Source: CAVSUZ01 sp963791885 (GTDB lineage Bacteria > Pseudomonadota > Alphaproteobacteria > Acetobacterales > Acetobacteraceae). Taken from it: DNA of 64,000 nt. Shown piece after piece: positions 16,371-26,490 of the stretch (its first letter is position 1; each line of letters starts with the position of its first letter). The position numbers and the translations under genes were made by a program. The DNA is taken from NCBI GenBank assembly GCA_963791885.1, contig CAWBUL010000008.1:372001-436000 (forward strand), given 5' to 3'. A model generated the notes under the pieces. The model was given only the letters and a program-made list of their open reading frames with translations. It was not told the origin of the DNA and did not search any database.

Positions 16371-17582
16371 ATGACCGGTACCATCTCTCGGCGATCCGTT
16401 CTCTCCACCACACTCGCGGCCGGCGCCGCGGCAGCCATACCGCTGCGCTATGGCCGCGCCGCGGACAGCATCCAGATCGCCATGCCCTGCGCACTCACCG
16501 GCGCTCTCGGTCCCATCGGCCAGCAAATGAAGCGCGGCGTCGAATACTTTACGAAAGTGCAGAACGCCAAAGGCGGTCTTCTGGGACGCCCGGTCGAGTA
16601 TATCATCGAGGATACCGCCGGTGATCCCGCCACCTGCGTTCGCAAGGCAGGCGAAATGGTCGAGCGCTACCATGCCCGCCTGCTCATGGGCATGACCCTG
16701 TCCTCCGAGGCGCTCGCAATCGTGCCGAAGCTCGCAGACTGGAACGCGATCTTTGTTTCATCCGATAATGGCGACGGGCGGCTTACCGCATCCGCTTTCG
16801 TGCCCAACTTCTTTCGTGCCAACACCTCCGGCCCGATGGACACGCGTACCGTCGCGCTCTGGCTCCGCAATGCGCCATACAAGTCATTCTACGCCCTCGG
16901 CATGGATTATGCCTGGGGCCATGACACCGTTAGCTCCTTCCAGAATCTGGTAAAGCAGGCGAACCGCAAATTCGTGGGCGCCGTCTTTTCACCCATCGGC
17001 ACCAAGGATTTCTCCAGCTATATCCTCAAGATCCGCCAGTCAGACGCCGACGCCGTCTTCCTTGTGCTTGCCGGCGACGACAATAACGCGTTCCTGCAGC
17101 AGGCCCACGAATACCGACTGGGCGAGAAAATGCAGATCCTGACCTCCACCGTGGATCTTGCCTCGGTGCGCACCCTTGGTGATGCGACACTCGGGCTGGC
17201 CGGCGCTGCACGCTATTGCTGCACCATCGACAACCCTGCCAACAAGCAGTTCGTCGCCGACTGGCAGCAGGCGCATGACGGCGCGCTGCCGGACATTTAC
17301 GAAGGCGAGCAGTGGCAGGCATGCCAGGTCATGGCCGCAGGCATCGAGGCGGCCGGCAGCATCGAGCCCGAGAAACTCCGGCCCGCGCTCGAAAAGGTTG
17401 CGATCGACAGCATCAAGGGTCATGTCGCGATGCGGGCCTGCGATCACCAGGCCGTCCAGCAGGGTTTCATGGTCAAGGTGCAGAAAGTCGCCGGATCCGG
17501 GCAGCTTCTGCCGCAGGTCCTCGACGTGTTCCCTGCCGACCAGGTTACGCCTGGTTGTCGCAAGGAAACCTATGACGATTGA
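16371..17582 (+). CDS. Branched-chain-type ABC solute-binding protein, Tat signal
   Basis: 403 residues. Start ATG 16371 lies 7 bases after GGGGAGG; an in-frame ATG at 16353 would overlap that site. The N-terminus ISRRSVLSTTLAAGAAAA is a twin-arginine signal, so the protein is exported folded. The rest is a type-I periplasmic binding fold (Leu/Ile/Val, amide or urea binders): IQIAMPCALTGALGPIG, then GLLGRPVEYIIEDTAGDP. The ligand is unknown; gene context suggests a nitrogen-containing carboxylate. The stop overlaps the permease gene. Confidence 0.87.
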   Translation: MTGTISRRSVLSTTLAAGAAAAIPLRYGRAADSIQIAMPCALTGALGPIGQQMKRGVEYFTKVQNAKGGLLGRPVEYIIEDTAGDPATCVRKAGEMVERYHARLLMGMTLSSEALAIVPKLADWNAIFVSSDNGDGRLTASAFVPNFFRANTSGPMDTRTVALWLRNAPYKSFYALGMDYAWGHDTVSSFQNLVKQANRKFVGAVFSPIGTKDFSSYILKIRQSDADAVFLVLAGDDNNAFLQQAHEYRLGEKMQILTSTVDLASVRTLGDATLGLAGAARYCCTIDNPANKQFVADWQQAHDGALPDIYEGEQWQACQVMAAGIEAAGSIEPEKLRPALEKVAIDSIKGHVAMRACDHQAVQQGFMVKVQKVAGSGQLLPQVLDVFPADQVTPGCRKETYDD

Positions 17583-18447
17583 TTTCGCCGGGTTCCTTCT
17601 CGTCGAGTGCCTGAACGCGCTGTCTGAAGCCGCATTGTTATTCTTCCTGGGCGTCGGCCTGACGCTCATTTTCGGCATCATGCGCGTCGTCAACTTCGCG
17701 CACGGCACCCTGTTCATGCTCGGTGCCTTCGTGGGCTATACCGCTGCCCGGCTCTCCGGCAGTTTTTGGGTCGCGCTCATTGTCGCGCCCCTGGTGGTGG
17801 CCGCCCTTGGCGCGCTGTTCGAACTCGGTCTGCTCCGCCGCCTCTATCGCCGCGACGACAGCGCCTTTCTGATGGTCACGTTCGGCCTGGCACTCGCCCT
17901 TGGTGAGGCAGCGCGACTGCTCTGGGGAAACGACCCGCTCTCCTTCTCGCCGCCCCCCTCGCTCCGCGGCATCGTCTTCATGCTCGACCAGCCCTTTCCC
18001 ATCTACCGGCTTTTCCTGATCGGCTTCGCCGCCGCCGTCGCCGTCGCGCTCTGGCAATTCCTCGTGCGTACCCGCCTCGGACTGCTCATCCGTGCCACCG
18101 CGCAGATCCCGGAAATGGTGCAGGCGACCGGCACGGATGTGGGTCTCGTGCGATCCGCGGTTTTCGCTATCGGCTGTGGCCTCGCCGGACTCGGGGGCGT
18201 ACTCGCAGCGCCGCTCCTCACCGCCACGCTCAGCCTCGCCGCAACGACGATCATCGACGCCTTCGTCATCGTCATCATCGGAGGAATGGGTAGTTTTGCC
18301 GGCTCCCTTGTCGCCTCTCTTCTCGTCGGCTTCGTCCAGGTCTTCGGTGAATACTACCTGCCCGATTTGGCCCTGGCCTCCACATATCTTTTGATGCTGC
18401 TGGTGCTGATAGCGCGCCCGCGCGGGCTCCTCGGGCATGCGGCCTGA
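17572..18447 (+). CDS. LivH-type ABC permease
   Basis: 291 residues from ATG 17572 (AAGGA 5-10 bases upstream; overlaps the binding-protein gene by 11 bases). Eight or so hydrophobic segments, the LivH hallmark GLTLIFGIMRVVNFAHG near residues 28-44, and a late VIIGGMGSFAGS loop that contacts the ATPase. It forms the transport channel with the LivM-type subunit. The longer frame from 17158 lies inside the preceding gene. Confidence 0.88.
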   Translation: MTIDFAGFLLVECLNALSEAALLFFLGVGLTLIFGIMRVVNFAHGTLFMLGAFVGYTAARLSGSFWVALIVAPLVVAALGALFELGLLRRLYRRDDSAFLMVTFGLALALGEAARLLWGNDPLSFSPPPSLRGIVFMLDQPFPIYRLFLIGFAAAVAVALWQFLVRTRLGLLIRATAQIPEMVQATGTDVGLVRSAVFAIGCGLAGLGGVLAAPLLTATLSLAATTIIDAFVIVIIGGMGSFAGSLVASLLVGFVQVFGEYYLPDLALASTYLLMLLVLIARPRGLLGHAA

Positions 18448-18450
18448 GCC

Positions 18451-19413
18451 GTGCTGAGCAGGCGCGTGCTGCTCGTTGTCGTGATTGTGCTTGCGGCCCT
18501 TCCCGCCGGTCTTCCTCTCTTCGCACTGACAATCCTGACCGAGATCCTGATTCTCGGCCTCCTGGCCATGAGCCTGGATCTTCTCGTCGGCTATACGCGG
18601 CTGGTGTCGTTCGGCCATGCTGCCGCCTACGGACTGGGGGCGTACGCCTGCGGCAACATCCTGCTGCACACAACCACACCGCTGATCTTCGCTGTGCCGG
18701 TTGCCGCAATCTTCGCCGGTGTTGTCGGGATCGGCATCGGTTGGGTCTGCACACTGGCCACGGGCGTCTCTTTCTCCATGCTGACCCTCGCCTTCGCTCA
18801 GCTTCTTTACGCGATCGCTTTCAAATGGACCGCCGTGACCGGCGCCTCGGACGGCCTCGCCGGAATTCCGCGTCGCCCCGGCCCGTTCGCCTTCACCGGG
18901 CTGACGACGCATATCGGCTTCTACTTCTTCGCCTTGTTCTGCCTGTTGGCCGCTTATCTATTCTGCCGCACGCTCGTTTCATCGCCCTTCGGTGCAGTCC
19001 TGCAGGGCATTCGCGAAAACGAAACCAAAACCCGCGCGCTCGGCTACAACGCGCGCGGCTACAAAATCGCCGTTGTGGCCATCAGCTACGCTCTGGGCGG
19101 ACTTGCCGGCGCGCTCTACGCACCCTTCGCCGGTTTCGCCAACACCGAGCTGCTGTTCTGGCTGCTGTCCGGCCAGGTCCTGATTATGGTGATCGTCGGA
19201 GGACAGGGAACGTTAGCCGGCCCGATCCTCGGCGCGGCCTTTTTCCTGATCGTCTCTCAGATCCTCAGCGCCTACACCGAATCCTGGGCACTGTTCTTCG
19301 GCCTCCTGTTCATCGGCTTCGTTCTGTTTGCACCCCAGGGCATTTGGGGCCTTCTGACCGCGCGGCGCGCCCGTCTGGCGAAGCAAATCACCGTGCCGCA
19401 TGCCACTGCTTGA
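18451..19413 (+). CDS. LivM-type ABC permease
   Basis: 320 residues from GTG 18451, 3 bases after the LivH-type gene. LivM signatures: LLVGYTRLVSFGHAAAYGLGAYA, GIRENETKTRALGYN and VIVGGQGTLAGPILGA. It is an inner-membrane partner of the LivH-type permease. Overlaps the ATPase gene by 14 bases. Confidence 0.88.
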   Translation: MLSRRVLLVVVIVLAALPAGLPLFALTILTEILILGLLAMSLDLLVGYTRLVSFGHAAAYGLGAYACGNILLHTTTPLIFAVPVAAIFAGVVGIGIGWVCTLATGVSFSMLTLAFAQLLYAIAFKWTAVTGASDGLAGIPRRPGPFAFTGLTTHIGFYFFALFCLLAAYLFCRTLVSSPFGAVLQGIRENETKTRALGYNARGYKIAVVAISYALGGLAGALYAPFAGFANTELLFWLLSGQVLIMVIVGGQGTLAGPILGAAFFLIVSQILSAYTESWALFFGLLFIGFVLFAPQGIWGLLTARRARLAKQITVPHATA

Positions 19414-20148
19414 GCTGCGCGCCGTATCCAAGAGCTTTGGTGGCCTGACTGCCGTGCGCGATGTCTCGCTCTGCCTCGCGGAGAAGGAAGTGAGGGCCAT
19501 CATCGGTCCCAACGGCGCCGGGAAATCGACTCTGTTCAACATCATTGCCGGCACGTTTCCCCCGAGCGCGGGCGATATCATCTTCAACGGCGCTTCGCTC
19601 GCGGGACGGTCATCGTACGAAATCTGCCAGCTCGGTATCTCTCGCACGTTTCAGATCACCTCGATTTACCGAGGCCTGACCGCGCATGAAAATGTGCGTC
19701 TCGCCGCCCAGGCCAAGGACCCGCGCCGTGCGCGCATGCTGGGTGCGCACGCCGTATTCTCCGATGCCGCCGCGCGCGCTGATGCCGCGCTCGAGCAGCT
19801 GGGTTTGACCGCGGTCGCCAACCGCACAGCCGGCCTGCTGTCCCATGGCGACCAGCGCTTGCTCGAACTCGCAATGGCTGTCGCGCAGTCGCCGCGTGTA
19901 CTCCTGCTTGACGAGCCGACGCAGGGACTCTCCGTCGAAGAAACCGCCCAAACCGTCGAGACCCTGGCGAACCTTCTGTCCCGGCAATCCGTGGCCGTGC
20001 TGCTGGTGGAGCATGACATGGAGGTCGTGTTTCGCCTTGCCCACGCAATCACTGTCCTGCATCGCGGCGCCGTGCTCGCGGAAGGTCCACCGGAGACTGT
20101 CCGCGCCGACCCCGAAGTCCAGCGCGCCTATCTCGGGGAGGCCGCCTG

Positions 20149-20149
<1 letters not shown>
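19400..20149 (+). CDS. LivG-type ABC ATPase
   Basis: 249 residues. Walker A GPNGAGKST near residue 36, the LivG-specific GISRTFQ segment, an unusual signature region LLSHGDQRLLELAMAVAQ (SHGDQ in place of LSGGQ, common in LivG proteins), and Walker B LLLDEPTQGLS. One of two ATPases that power this importer. Ends in TGATG, overlapping the next ATPase. Confidence 0.88.
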
Positions 20150-20840
<691 letters not shown>

Positions 20841-20844
<4 letters not shown>

Positions 20845-21614
20845 GCGCAGATAATTTCATCGGCAAGAAAGCCCTTGTGACGGGCGGTAGCCGAGGCATC
20901 GGGCGGGCAGTCTGTGCGGAACTCGCCCGGCAGGGCGCCGATGTCGCCTTCATCTATCACACGAATCATGACGCCGCGGAGGTAACGCGCCGCCTTGTCG
21001 GCACGCACGCCCGGGCCGTGCTGCCCCTGCAAGCCGACCTCGCCGACGCGCGCGCCGTTGCCGCCACGGTCGAGCGTGTCATCGCCGGTTTCAGCCAGAT
21101 CGATGTTCTGATCCACGCCGCGGGAGCCATGGGAACGTGGCGCGAAACCGTCGCCATCACGCCGGAGGAGTGGGACCGTTACATCACCGTCGATCTGTCC
21201 GGTGCGTTCTATTTCTTCCGCGCCGCGGTGCCGCATCTCCGCCGCGCGGGCGGCGGAAGCGTCGTTGCGGTCTCCTCCATCGCAGCGCAGATGTGCCAGG
21301 CCCGCAACGCCCAGGGCGCTGCCGCAAAAGCCGGACTGGAGGCGCTTATTCGCGTGCTGGCCAAGGAAGAAGCACGGCACGGCATCCGCGCCAACGCCGT
21401 CGCGATCGGCCTCACCGACACCGACATGGGCCGTGCCGCCATGGCCGAGTGGGGCGAGCAAACCTCCGAGCGTATCGTGCGCCAGATCCCGCTCCGCCGT
21501 ATCGGCACGCCGGAGGAAATCGCCCGCGTGGTGTGTTTCCTCGCGGGACCGGATGGTGCTTACATCACGGGAAAGGTGCTGCAAGTCGATGGCGGGCAGA
21601 TCATTGCGGCCTAA
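20841..21614 (+). CDS. SDR-family protein lacking the catalytic tyrosine
   Basis: 257 residues, classic Rossmann SDR fold: TGGSRGIG (14-21), a conserved active-site serine in VSSIAA (145/146), and the glycine-rich C-terminal VDGG. The YxxxK pair reads G159-A-A-A-K163 in NAQGAAAK, so the tyrosine that donates the proton in FabG-like reductases is glycine here. Closest in style to 3-oxoacyl-ACP/CoA reductases or dehydrogenases, but it may have a different chemistry or be non-catalytic. Last base of the operon's importer section overlaps its ATG. Confidence 0.8.
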
Positions 21615-21692
21615 AGCTGGAGCAGGATCGCGCGAGGCCGCAGGTCGGAGCGCGTGAATCCTGCTCCGGAACAACGAGTTGGAGGCAGCGTC

Positions 21693-23321
21693 ATGGCTTT
21701 CGAAACGCGACTGACGCCGGCTCTTTCAAAACGCTGGCGCGACGCCGGCCTCTGGACCGACGACGGCTTTGCCGCCGTCCTTGCGCAGCGGGTACGGGAA
21801 ATGCCGGACCGCGAGGCCCTGACCGACGGCAAGACCCGCATCACCTATCGCCAGCTCTCGGACGGAATCGACCGTGTCGCTGCGCACCTGCGCGCGCTCG
21901 GGATCGGCGACGGCGATGTGGTTGCCATCCAGATGCCCAACTGGTTCGAATTCGCTTTCGTCTTCTTCGCCCTGGAGCGTCTCGCCGCGGTGGCCGTTAC
22001 ACTTGGCGTGGATTTTCGGAGGCGCGAACTCGAATACATGCTGCGCTTCGCCGGCGCGAAGATGCTGATTTGCTGCGCCGAGTTTCGTGGCTTCGATCAC
22101 TTGGCGATGGCCGGCGAACTCCGCGGCGTATTGCCAGGCCTTTCGCTGGTCGGCGCGATTCGCGGCGCTACACGCCCCGGCATGGTCAGCCTGGACGACA
22201 CGATTGCCCAATCGGGTCCGCCCACCGGTTTCGTCCCCGCGCGTCAGGGCGCCGACGCCGTGATGCGCATGGCCTTTACATCCGGAACCACCGGCAATCC
22301 CAAGGGCGTCATGCACAGCCACAACACCACGCTCTCGGCTGCCCGCATCCTGAATGGGGACCTCGGGCTCGGCCCGGACGACACGATGCTCGCCTGGCTG
22401 CCGGTCTGTCTGAACTGGGGCTATCTGACGGTCGTGCAGTCTGTTCTGGCCGGCGCCCGCGTCGTCTTGCTGGAGCGCTTCCAGCCCCGCGCGGCGTTGG
22501 ACATCATGGAGCGCGAGCGTGTCACTTACATTCCAACCGCCCCCGCTTCCCTGACCGCGATCCTTCAGGAGCAGGATGTCGCCGGCCGCGATCTATCGAG
22601 CCTTCGCATCGTCGTGAGCGGCGGCGCATCCGCTCCGGTGGAAACGATCCGCGCGTGGCGCCGCATTGCCCCCGGTTTCCTGCTTGAACTCCTCGGTATG
22701 TTGGAAACCGGATATCAAACCTATACCCGTCCGACCGACGATCCGGAACGGGTCGCTGGCACTGTTGGCACCCCCGCCAGCCACATGGGCCTGGGGCTGA
22801 TCGATGCCAACTTACAGGACGTAGCCCGGGGCGAGGTCGGCGAAATCTGCTCCGACGGTCCGTCGGTTCATCTGGGCTACCACAACAATCCCGCTGCGAA
22901 CGCCGAGTCTTTCTTGCCGGGCGACTGGTTCCGCTCCGGCGATCTCGGCATGATTGATGACGACGGCAATCTCCGCATCGTTGGCCGCCTGAAGGAAATG
23001 ATCAATCGTGGCGGCAAGAAATTCTTCCCGCGTGAACTCGAGGAAATTCTCTACACCCACCCCAAGGTGCTCTACGCAGCCATCGTTGGCCTTCCCGACC
23101 CGCGCCTGGGTGAGCGCAACTGCCTCTGCCTGGTGCCCAAACCCGGTGAGCCGCCGGTCCTGAAGGAGCTGATCGATTTCCTCGGCGACAGTGTCGCCAC
23201 CTACAAGTTGCCGGAACGCCTTGAACTGTTCGACCAGTTCCCTTTTACCCCGTCCGGCAAAATTCAGCGCCACGCCTTGGTGCGCGCGGTCGTCGCCAGA
23301 ATGGAGAAAACCCATGAATGA
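21693..23321 (+). CDS. Acyl-CoA synthetase (AMP-forming ligase)
   Basis: 542 residues from ATG 21693 with GGAGG 7 bases upstream; the in-frame ATG at 21654 lacks a site. It is an ANL-superfamily adenylating enzyme: phosphate loop FTSGTTGNPKG, ELLGMLETGYQ region, SGDLG hinge aspartate, GRLKEMINRGGKK and catalytic lysine in PSGKIQR. It should activate the imported carboxylic acid to its CoA thioester. The sequence resembles cyclohexanecarboxylate- and medium-chain acid-CoA ligases; the acid is unknown. Overlaps the hydratase gene by 8 bases. Confidence 0.87.
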   Translation: MAFETRLTPALSKRWRDAGLWTDDGFAAVLAQRVREMPDREALTDGKTRITYRQLSDGIDRVAAHLRALGIGDGDVVAIQMPNWFEFAFVFFALERLAAVAVTLGVDFRRRELEYMLRFAGAKMLICCAEFRGFDHLAMAGELRGVLPGLSLVGAIRGATRPGMVSLDDTIAQSGPPTGFVPARQGADAVMRMAFTSGTTGNPKGVMHSHNTTLSAARILNGDLGLGPDDTMLAWLPVCLNWGYLTVVQSVLAGARVVLLERFQPRAALDIMERERVTYIPTAPASLTAILQEQDVAGRDLSSLRIVVSGGASAPVETIRAWRRIAPGFLLELLGMLETGYQTYTRPTDDPERVAGTVGTPASHMGLGLIDANLQDVARGEVGEICSDGPSVHLGYHNNPAANAESFLPGDWFRSGDLGMIDDDGNLRIVGRLKEMINRGGKKFFPRELEEILYTHPKVLYAAIVGLPDPRLGERNCLCLVPKPGEPPVLKELIDFLGDSVATYKLPERLELFDQFPFTPSGKIQRHALVRAVVARMEKTHE

Positions 23322-24123
23322 GGGCTACGCGCGCTACAAGCGCCTTTTGATCGATCGCCCGCACCCACGCGTGCTGCGCATCACCATGAACCGTCCCGAC
23401 AAATACAATGCCGCCGACGCGGAGATGCATTCGAACCTGACCGAGATCTGGCGCGACATCGACGCCGATCCGACCGTGAACGCGGTGCTGCTAACCGGTG
23501 CCGGAAAAGCCTTCTCGGCCGGGGGTGATCTGGAGCTGGTCGAGCACATGCGCGCCGACTACAACACCCGCATGCGCGTATGGCGTGAAGCCCGCGACAT
23601 GGTTTACAATGTCATCAATTGCAGCAAGCCGATCGTTGCCGCCATTAACGGTGTTGCGGTTGGCGCCGGCCTAGTCCTGGCCATCCTGGCCGACATCTCA
23701 ATCGCTGCGAAATCCGCACGCCTGATCGATGGTCATACCAAGCTCGGCGTGGCCGCCGGCGACCATGCGGTGATCATCTGGCCGCTGCTCTGCGGCATGG
23801 CCAAGGCAAAATACCACCTGCTGCTCTGCGAGCAGGTGAGTGGCGAGGAGGCCGAGCGCATCGGCCTTGTCTCTCTCGCTGTGCCTGATGAGGACCTTGC
23901 CGCACGCTCGATGGAAATTGCCGTGCGCCTGGCGGAAGGTGCGCAGGGCGCCATTCGGTCGACCAAATACGCTTTGAACAACTGGCTGCGCGCGGCTGGC
24001 CCGATCTTCGATACCTCACTCGCGCTCGAATTCCTGGGCTTCGGTGGTCCTGAACTCCCTGAAGGCGTCAATGCCCTGCGAGAAAAACGTCCGCCGAACT
24101 TTCCCCCGGAAAGCCCGGTCTAG
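23314..24123 (+). CDS. Enoyl-CoA hydratase/isomerase family protein
   Basis: 269 residues, crotonase fold. The oxyanion-hole segment AFSAGGDLELV and the NGVAVGAGLVLAILADISIAAKSA segment are both present. Glutamates at the two catalytic positions of hydratases are not obvious in the second segment (HTKLGVAAGDHAV), so hydratase, isomerase or C-C hydrolase chemistry are all possible. It follows the CoA ligase directly and should act on the CoA thioester. Confidence 0.85.
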   Translation: MNEGYARYKRLLIDRPHPRVLRITMNRPDKYNAADAEMHSNLTEIWRDIDADPTVNAVLLTGAGKAFSAGGDLELVEHMRADYNTRMRVWREARDMVYNVINCSKPIVAAINGVAVGAGLVLAILADISIAAKSARLIDGHTKLGVAAGDHAVIIWPLLCGMAKAKYHLLLCEQVSGEEAERIGLVSLAVPDEDLAARSMEIAVRLAEGAQGAIRSTKYALNNWLRAAGPIFDTSLALEFLGFGGPELPEGVNALREKRPPNFPPESPV

Positions 24124-26478
24124 TGGACCAGGAAAGCCGCCGCATTCCCGGCTTCTGCGCGCTCTGCCGCTCGCGCTGCGGCTGCATCTCGGTCGTCGAA
24201 AATGGCCGCCTCGTTGCGGTGGAACCCGACCCCACTCATCCCACCGGTGCCGCCCTGTGCGCGAAGGGCCGCGCGGCCCCGGAACTCGTCCACAGCCCCG
24301 ATCGCCTTCTATATCCTTTGAAACGAACACGGCCGAAAGGCGATCCCGATCCCGGCTGGCAGCGCATCACATGGGACGAGGCTCTCGACACGACCGCCGC
24401 TGCACTGAACCGCCTCAAACAATCCGGCGGTGCCGAATCTGTTGCTTTCAGCGTCACCACCCCAAGCGCGACTGCCATCTCCGACTCCATTCTTTGGATC
24501 GAGCGCCTGATCAACGCCTTCAACAGTCCGAACTGGTGCTACGCCACGGAACTCTGCAATTGGCATAAGGACCACGCCCGCAAATTCACCTTCGGCGTCG
24601 GCGTTCCCTCGCCTGACTTCGAAAATACACAGTGCGTTCTGCTGTGGGGTCATAACCCCAGCGCAACCTGGCTCACCCATGCCCGAGGCGCGCTGGCCGC
24701 AAAGCAGCGCGGCGCGCGCCTGATCGTCGTCGATCCACGCCCGGCCGGTCTCGCCAACAAGGCCGATCTGTGGCTGCGCGTCCGCCCTGGCACCGATGGC
24801 GCGCTGGCCTTGGCCGTCGCCAACGTGATGATCACCGAGGGCTGGTACGACGAAGCCTTCATGCGGGACTGGAGCAACGGGCCGCTGTTGCTGCACCCAG
24901 TGACCGGTCGCTTCCTGACCGGCGCCGATCTGTCTCGAACGGCCAGCCCTCGGCATTTCGTCGCCTGGGACCAATCGCGCTCGCGACCCGTCCTTTATGA
25001 TCCGGCGACTGGCACGTACGAAACCCACTCCCGCGATCTTGCTCTGCGCGGCACGTTCGACACAGGCTCCCTTACCTGCGCCACGGCGTTCGAAGCCTAC
25101 ACCCACCTCTGCGCCCAATATCCGCCCGAGCGCGCCGCCGCGATCTGCTGGCTCGATCCCGATGATATTCGCGCCATGGCTAGCATGCTGTGGGACAGCA
25201 GACCCGTCGCCTATTATGGCTGGACCGGCGTCGGTCAGCACACCAACGCGACGCAAACCGATCGCGCGATCGCTTTGGTCTGCGCCCTGACCGGCAGTTT
25301 CGATGCACCGGGTGGAAATGTCATCTTCGACCAGGTCCCGACCAACGACGTTCGCGGCACCGAGCTCATGCCGCCGGAACAGCGCCAAAAAGCCCTTGGC
25401 TACACGCAACGCCCCCTTGGACCACCGCGCGACGGCTGGGTCACTGGCCGTGACCTGTATGACACCATCCTCACCGGTTCCCCCTATCCAATCCGAGGTC
25501 TCGTCGGGTTCGGGGCCAATCTTGTCGTCTCCCACGCCGACGCACACCGCGCGGGCAAGGCCCTCGCGGCACTCGACTTCTTCGTCCACGCCGACCTGTT
25601 TATGACCCCCACCGCGTCGTTCGCCGACGTCATTCTGCCCGTCGCCAGCGCGTGGGAGCGCGAAGGCTTGCGCGTCGGTTTCGAGGTCAACCAGGACGCC
25701 CAGACTCTTGTCCAGCTCCGCACCCCTGCCATCGATCCTGTGGGCGAATCCCGGTCGGACACCTGGATCGTCTTCGAACTGGCAAAGCGCCTCGGCCTCG
25801 CCGGTCATTTCTGGAACGGCGACATCACCGCCGCCTATCGCTTCCTTCTCCAGCCCTCCAATATTTCTCCTGAAACCTTGCGCACTCACCCCGAGGGCAT
25901 TCGCGTCCCACTGCAAACGCGCTACCGCAAATACGCCGATAGCAAGGGGCCTGGCTTTGCAACACCCACCGGCAAGGTCGAAGTCTACTCCCAGCAATTG
26001 CTCGACCACGGCCAGGCGCCCCTGCCGCAGTTCAGCGAGCCAGCGCCATACAGGATCTCGGGAAACTTTCCGCTCACCCTGACCTGTGCCAAGACTGCAA
26101 CCTACTGCCACAGCCAGAATCGTAATGTCCCTCGCTTGCGGCGCCTTCTTCCCCACCCGCTGATCGAGCCTCCATCCTGAAACTGCCGCATCCCGCGATA
26201 TTACCGATGGAGATTGGATCGAAATAACGACAGCACACGGCCAGTTCCGCGCACGCGCATCGCTGCACGGCGGCATCGATCCGCGCGTCGTCGTCGCGCA
26301 ACACGGCTGGTGGCAAGCTTGCAGCCAGCTCGGCCTTCCAGCTTACGACCCGACTGGCCCCGAAACCGTCAATTACAACGCGGCGATCCGGGCCGATGAT
26401 GTCGATCCCGTCAGCGGCGCGCCATCGCACCGTTCGTATCGTTGCAATATCCGGCGTTGTGACGTCACGGCCGCTTAA
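24123..26478 (+). pseudogene. Molybdopterin oxidoreductase (DMSO reductase family), frameshifted near the C-terminus
   Basis: GTG 24123 overlaps the previous TAG. The N-terminal [4Fe-4S] motif is C12-x2-C15-x3-C19 with C46, followed by a bis-MGD oxidoreductase body; the cysteine in ELCNWHKDH is the likely Mo/W ligand. The first frame stops at 26180, but the expected MGD-binding C-terminus (LHPETAASRDITDGDWIEI onward) continues in another frame to TAA 26478. Removing one C at 26169/26170 restores LIELHPETAAS, giving about 784 residues. It may be a hydroxylase, hydratase or dehydrogenase on a CoA ester or N-heterocycle. Loss of the last 100 residues would probably abolish cofactor binding if the frameshift is real. 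Confidence 0.85.
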
Positions 26479-26490
26479 CGGAGCTTTTCC

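Noticed and set aside
24309..26276. 655-residue open frame on the minus strand
   Set aside because: It is exactly antisense to the molybdoenzyme gene, has no recognisable domain, and long antisense frames are expected in GC-rich DNA.
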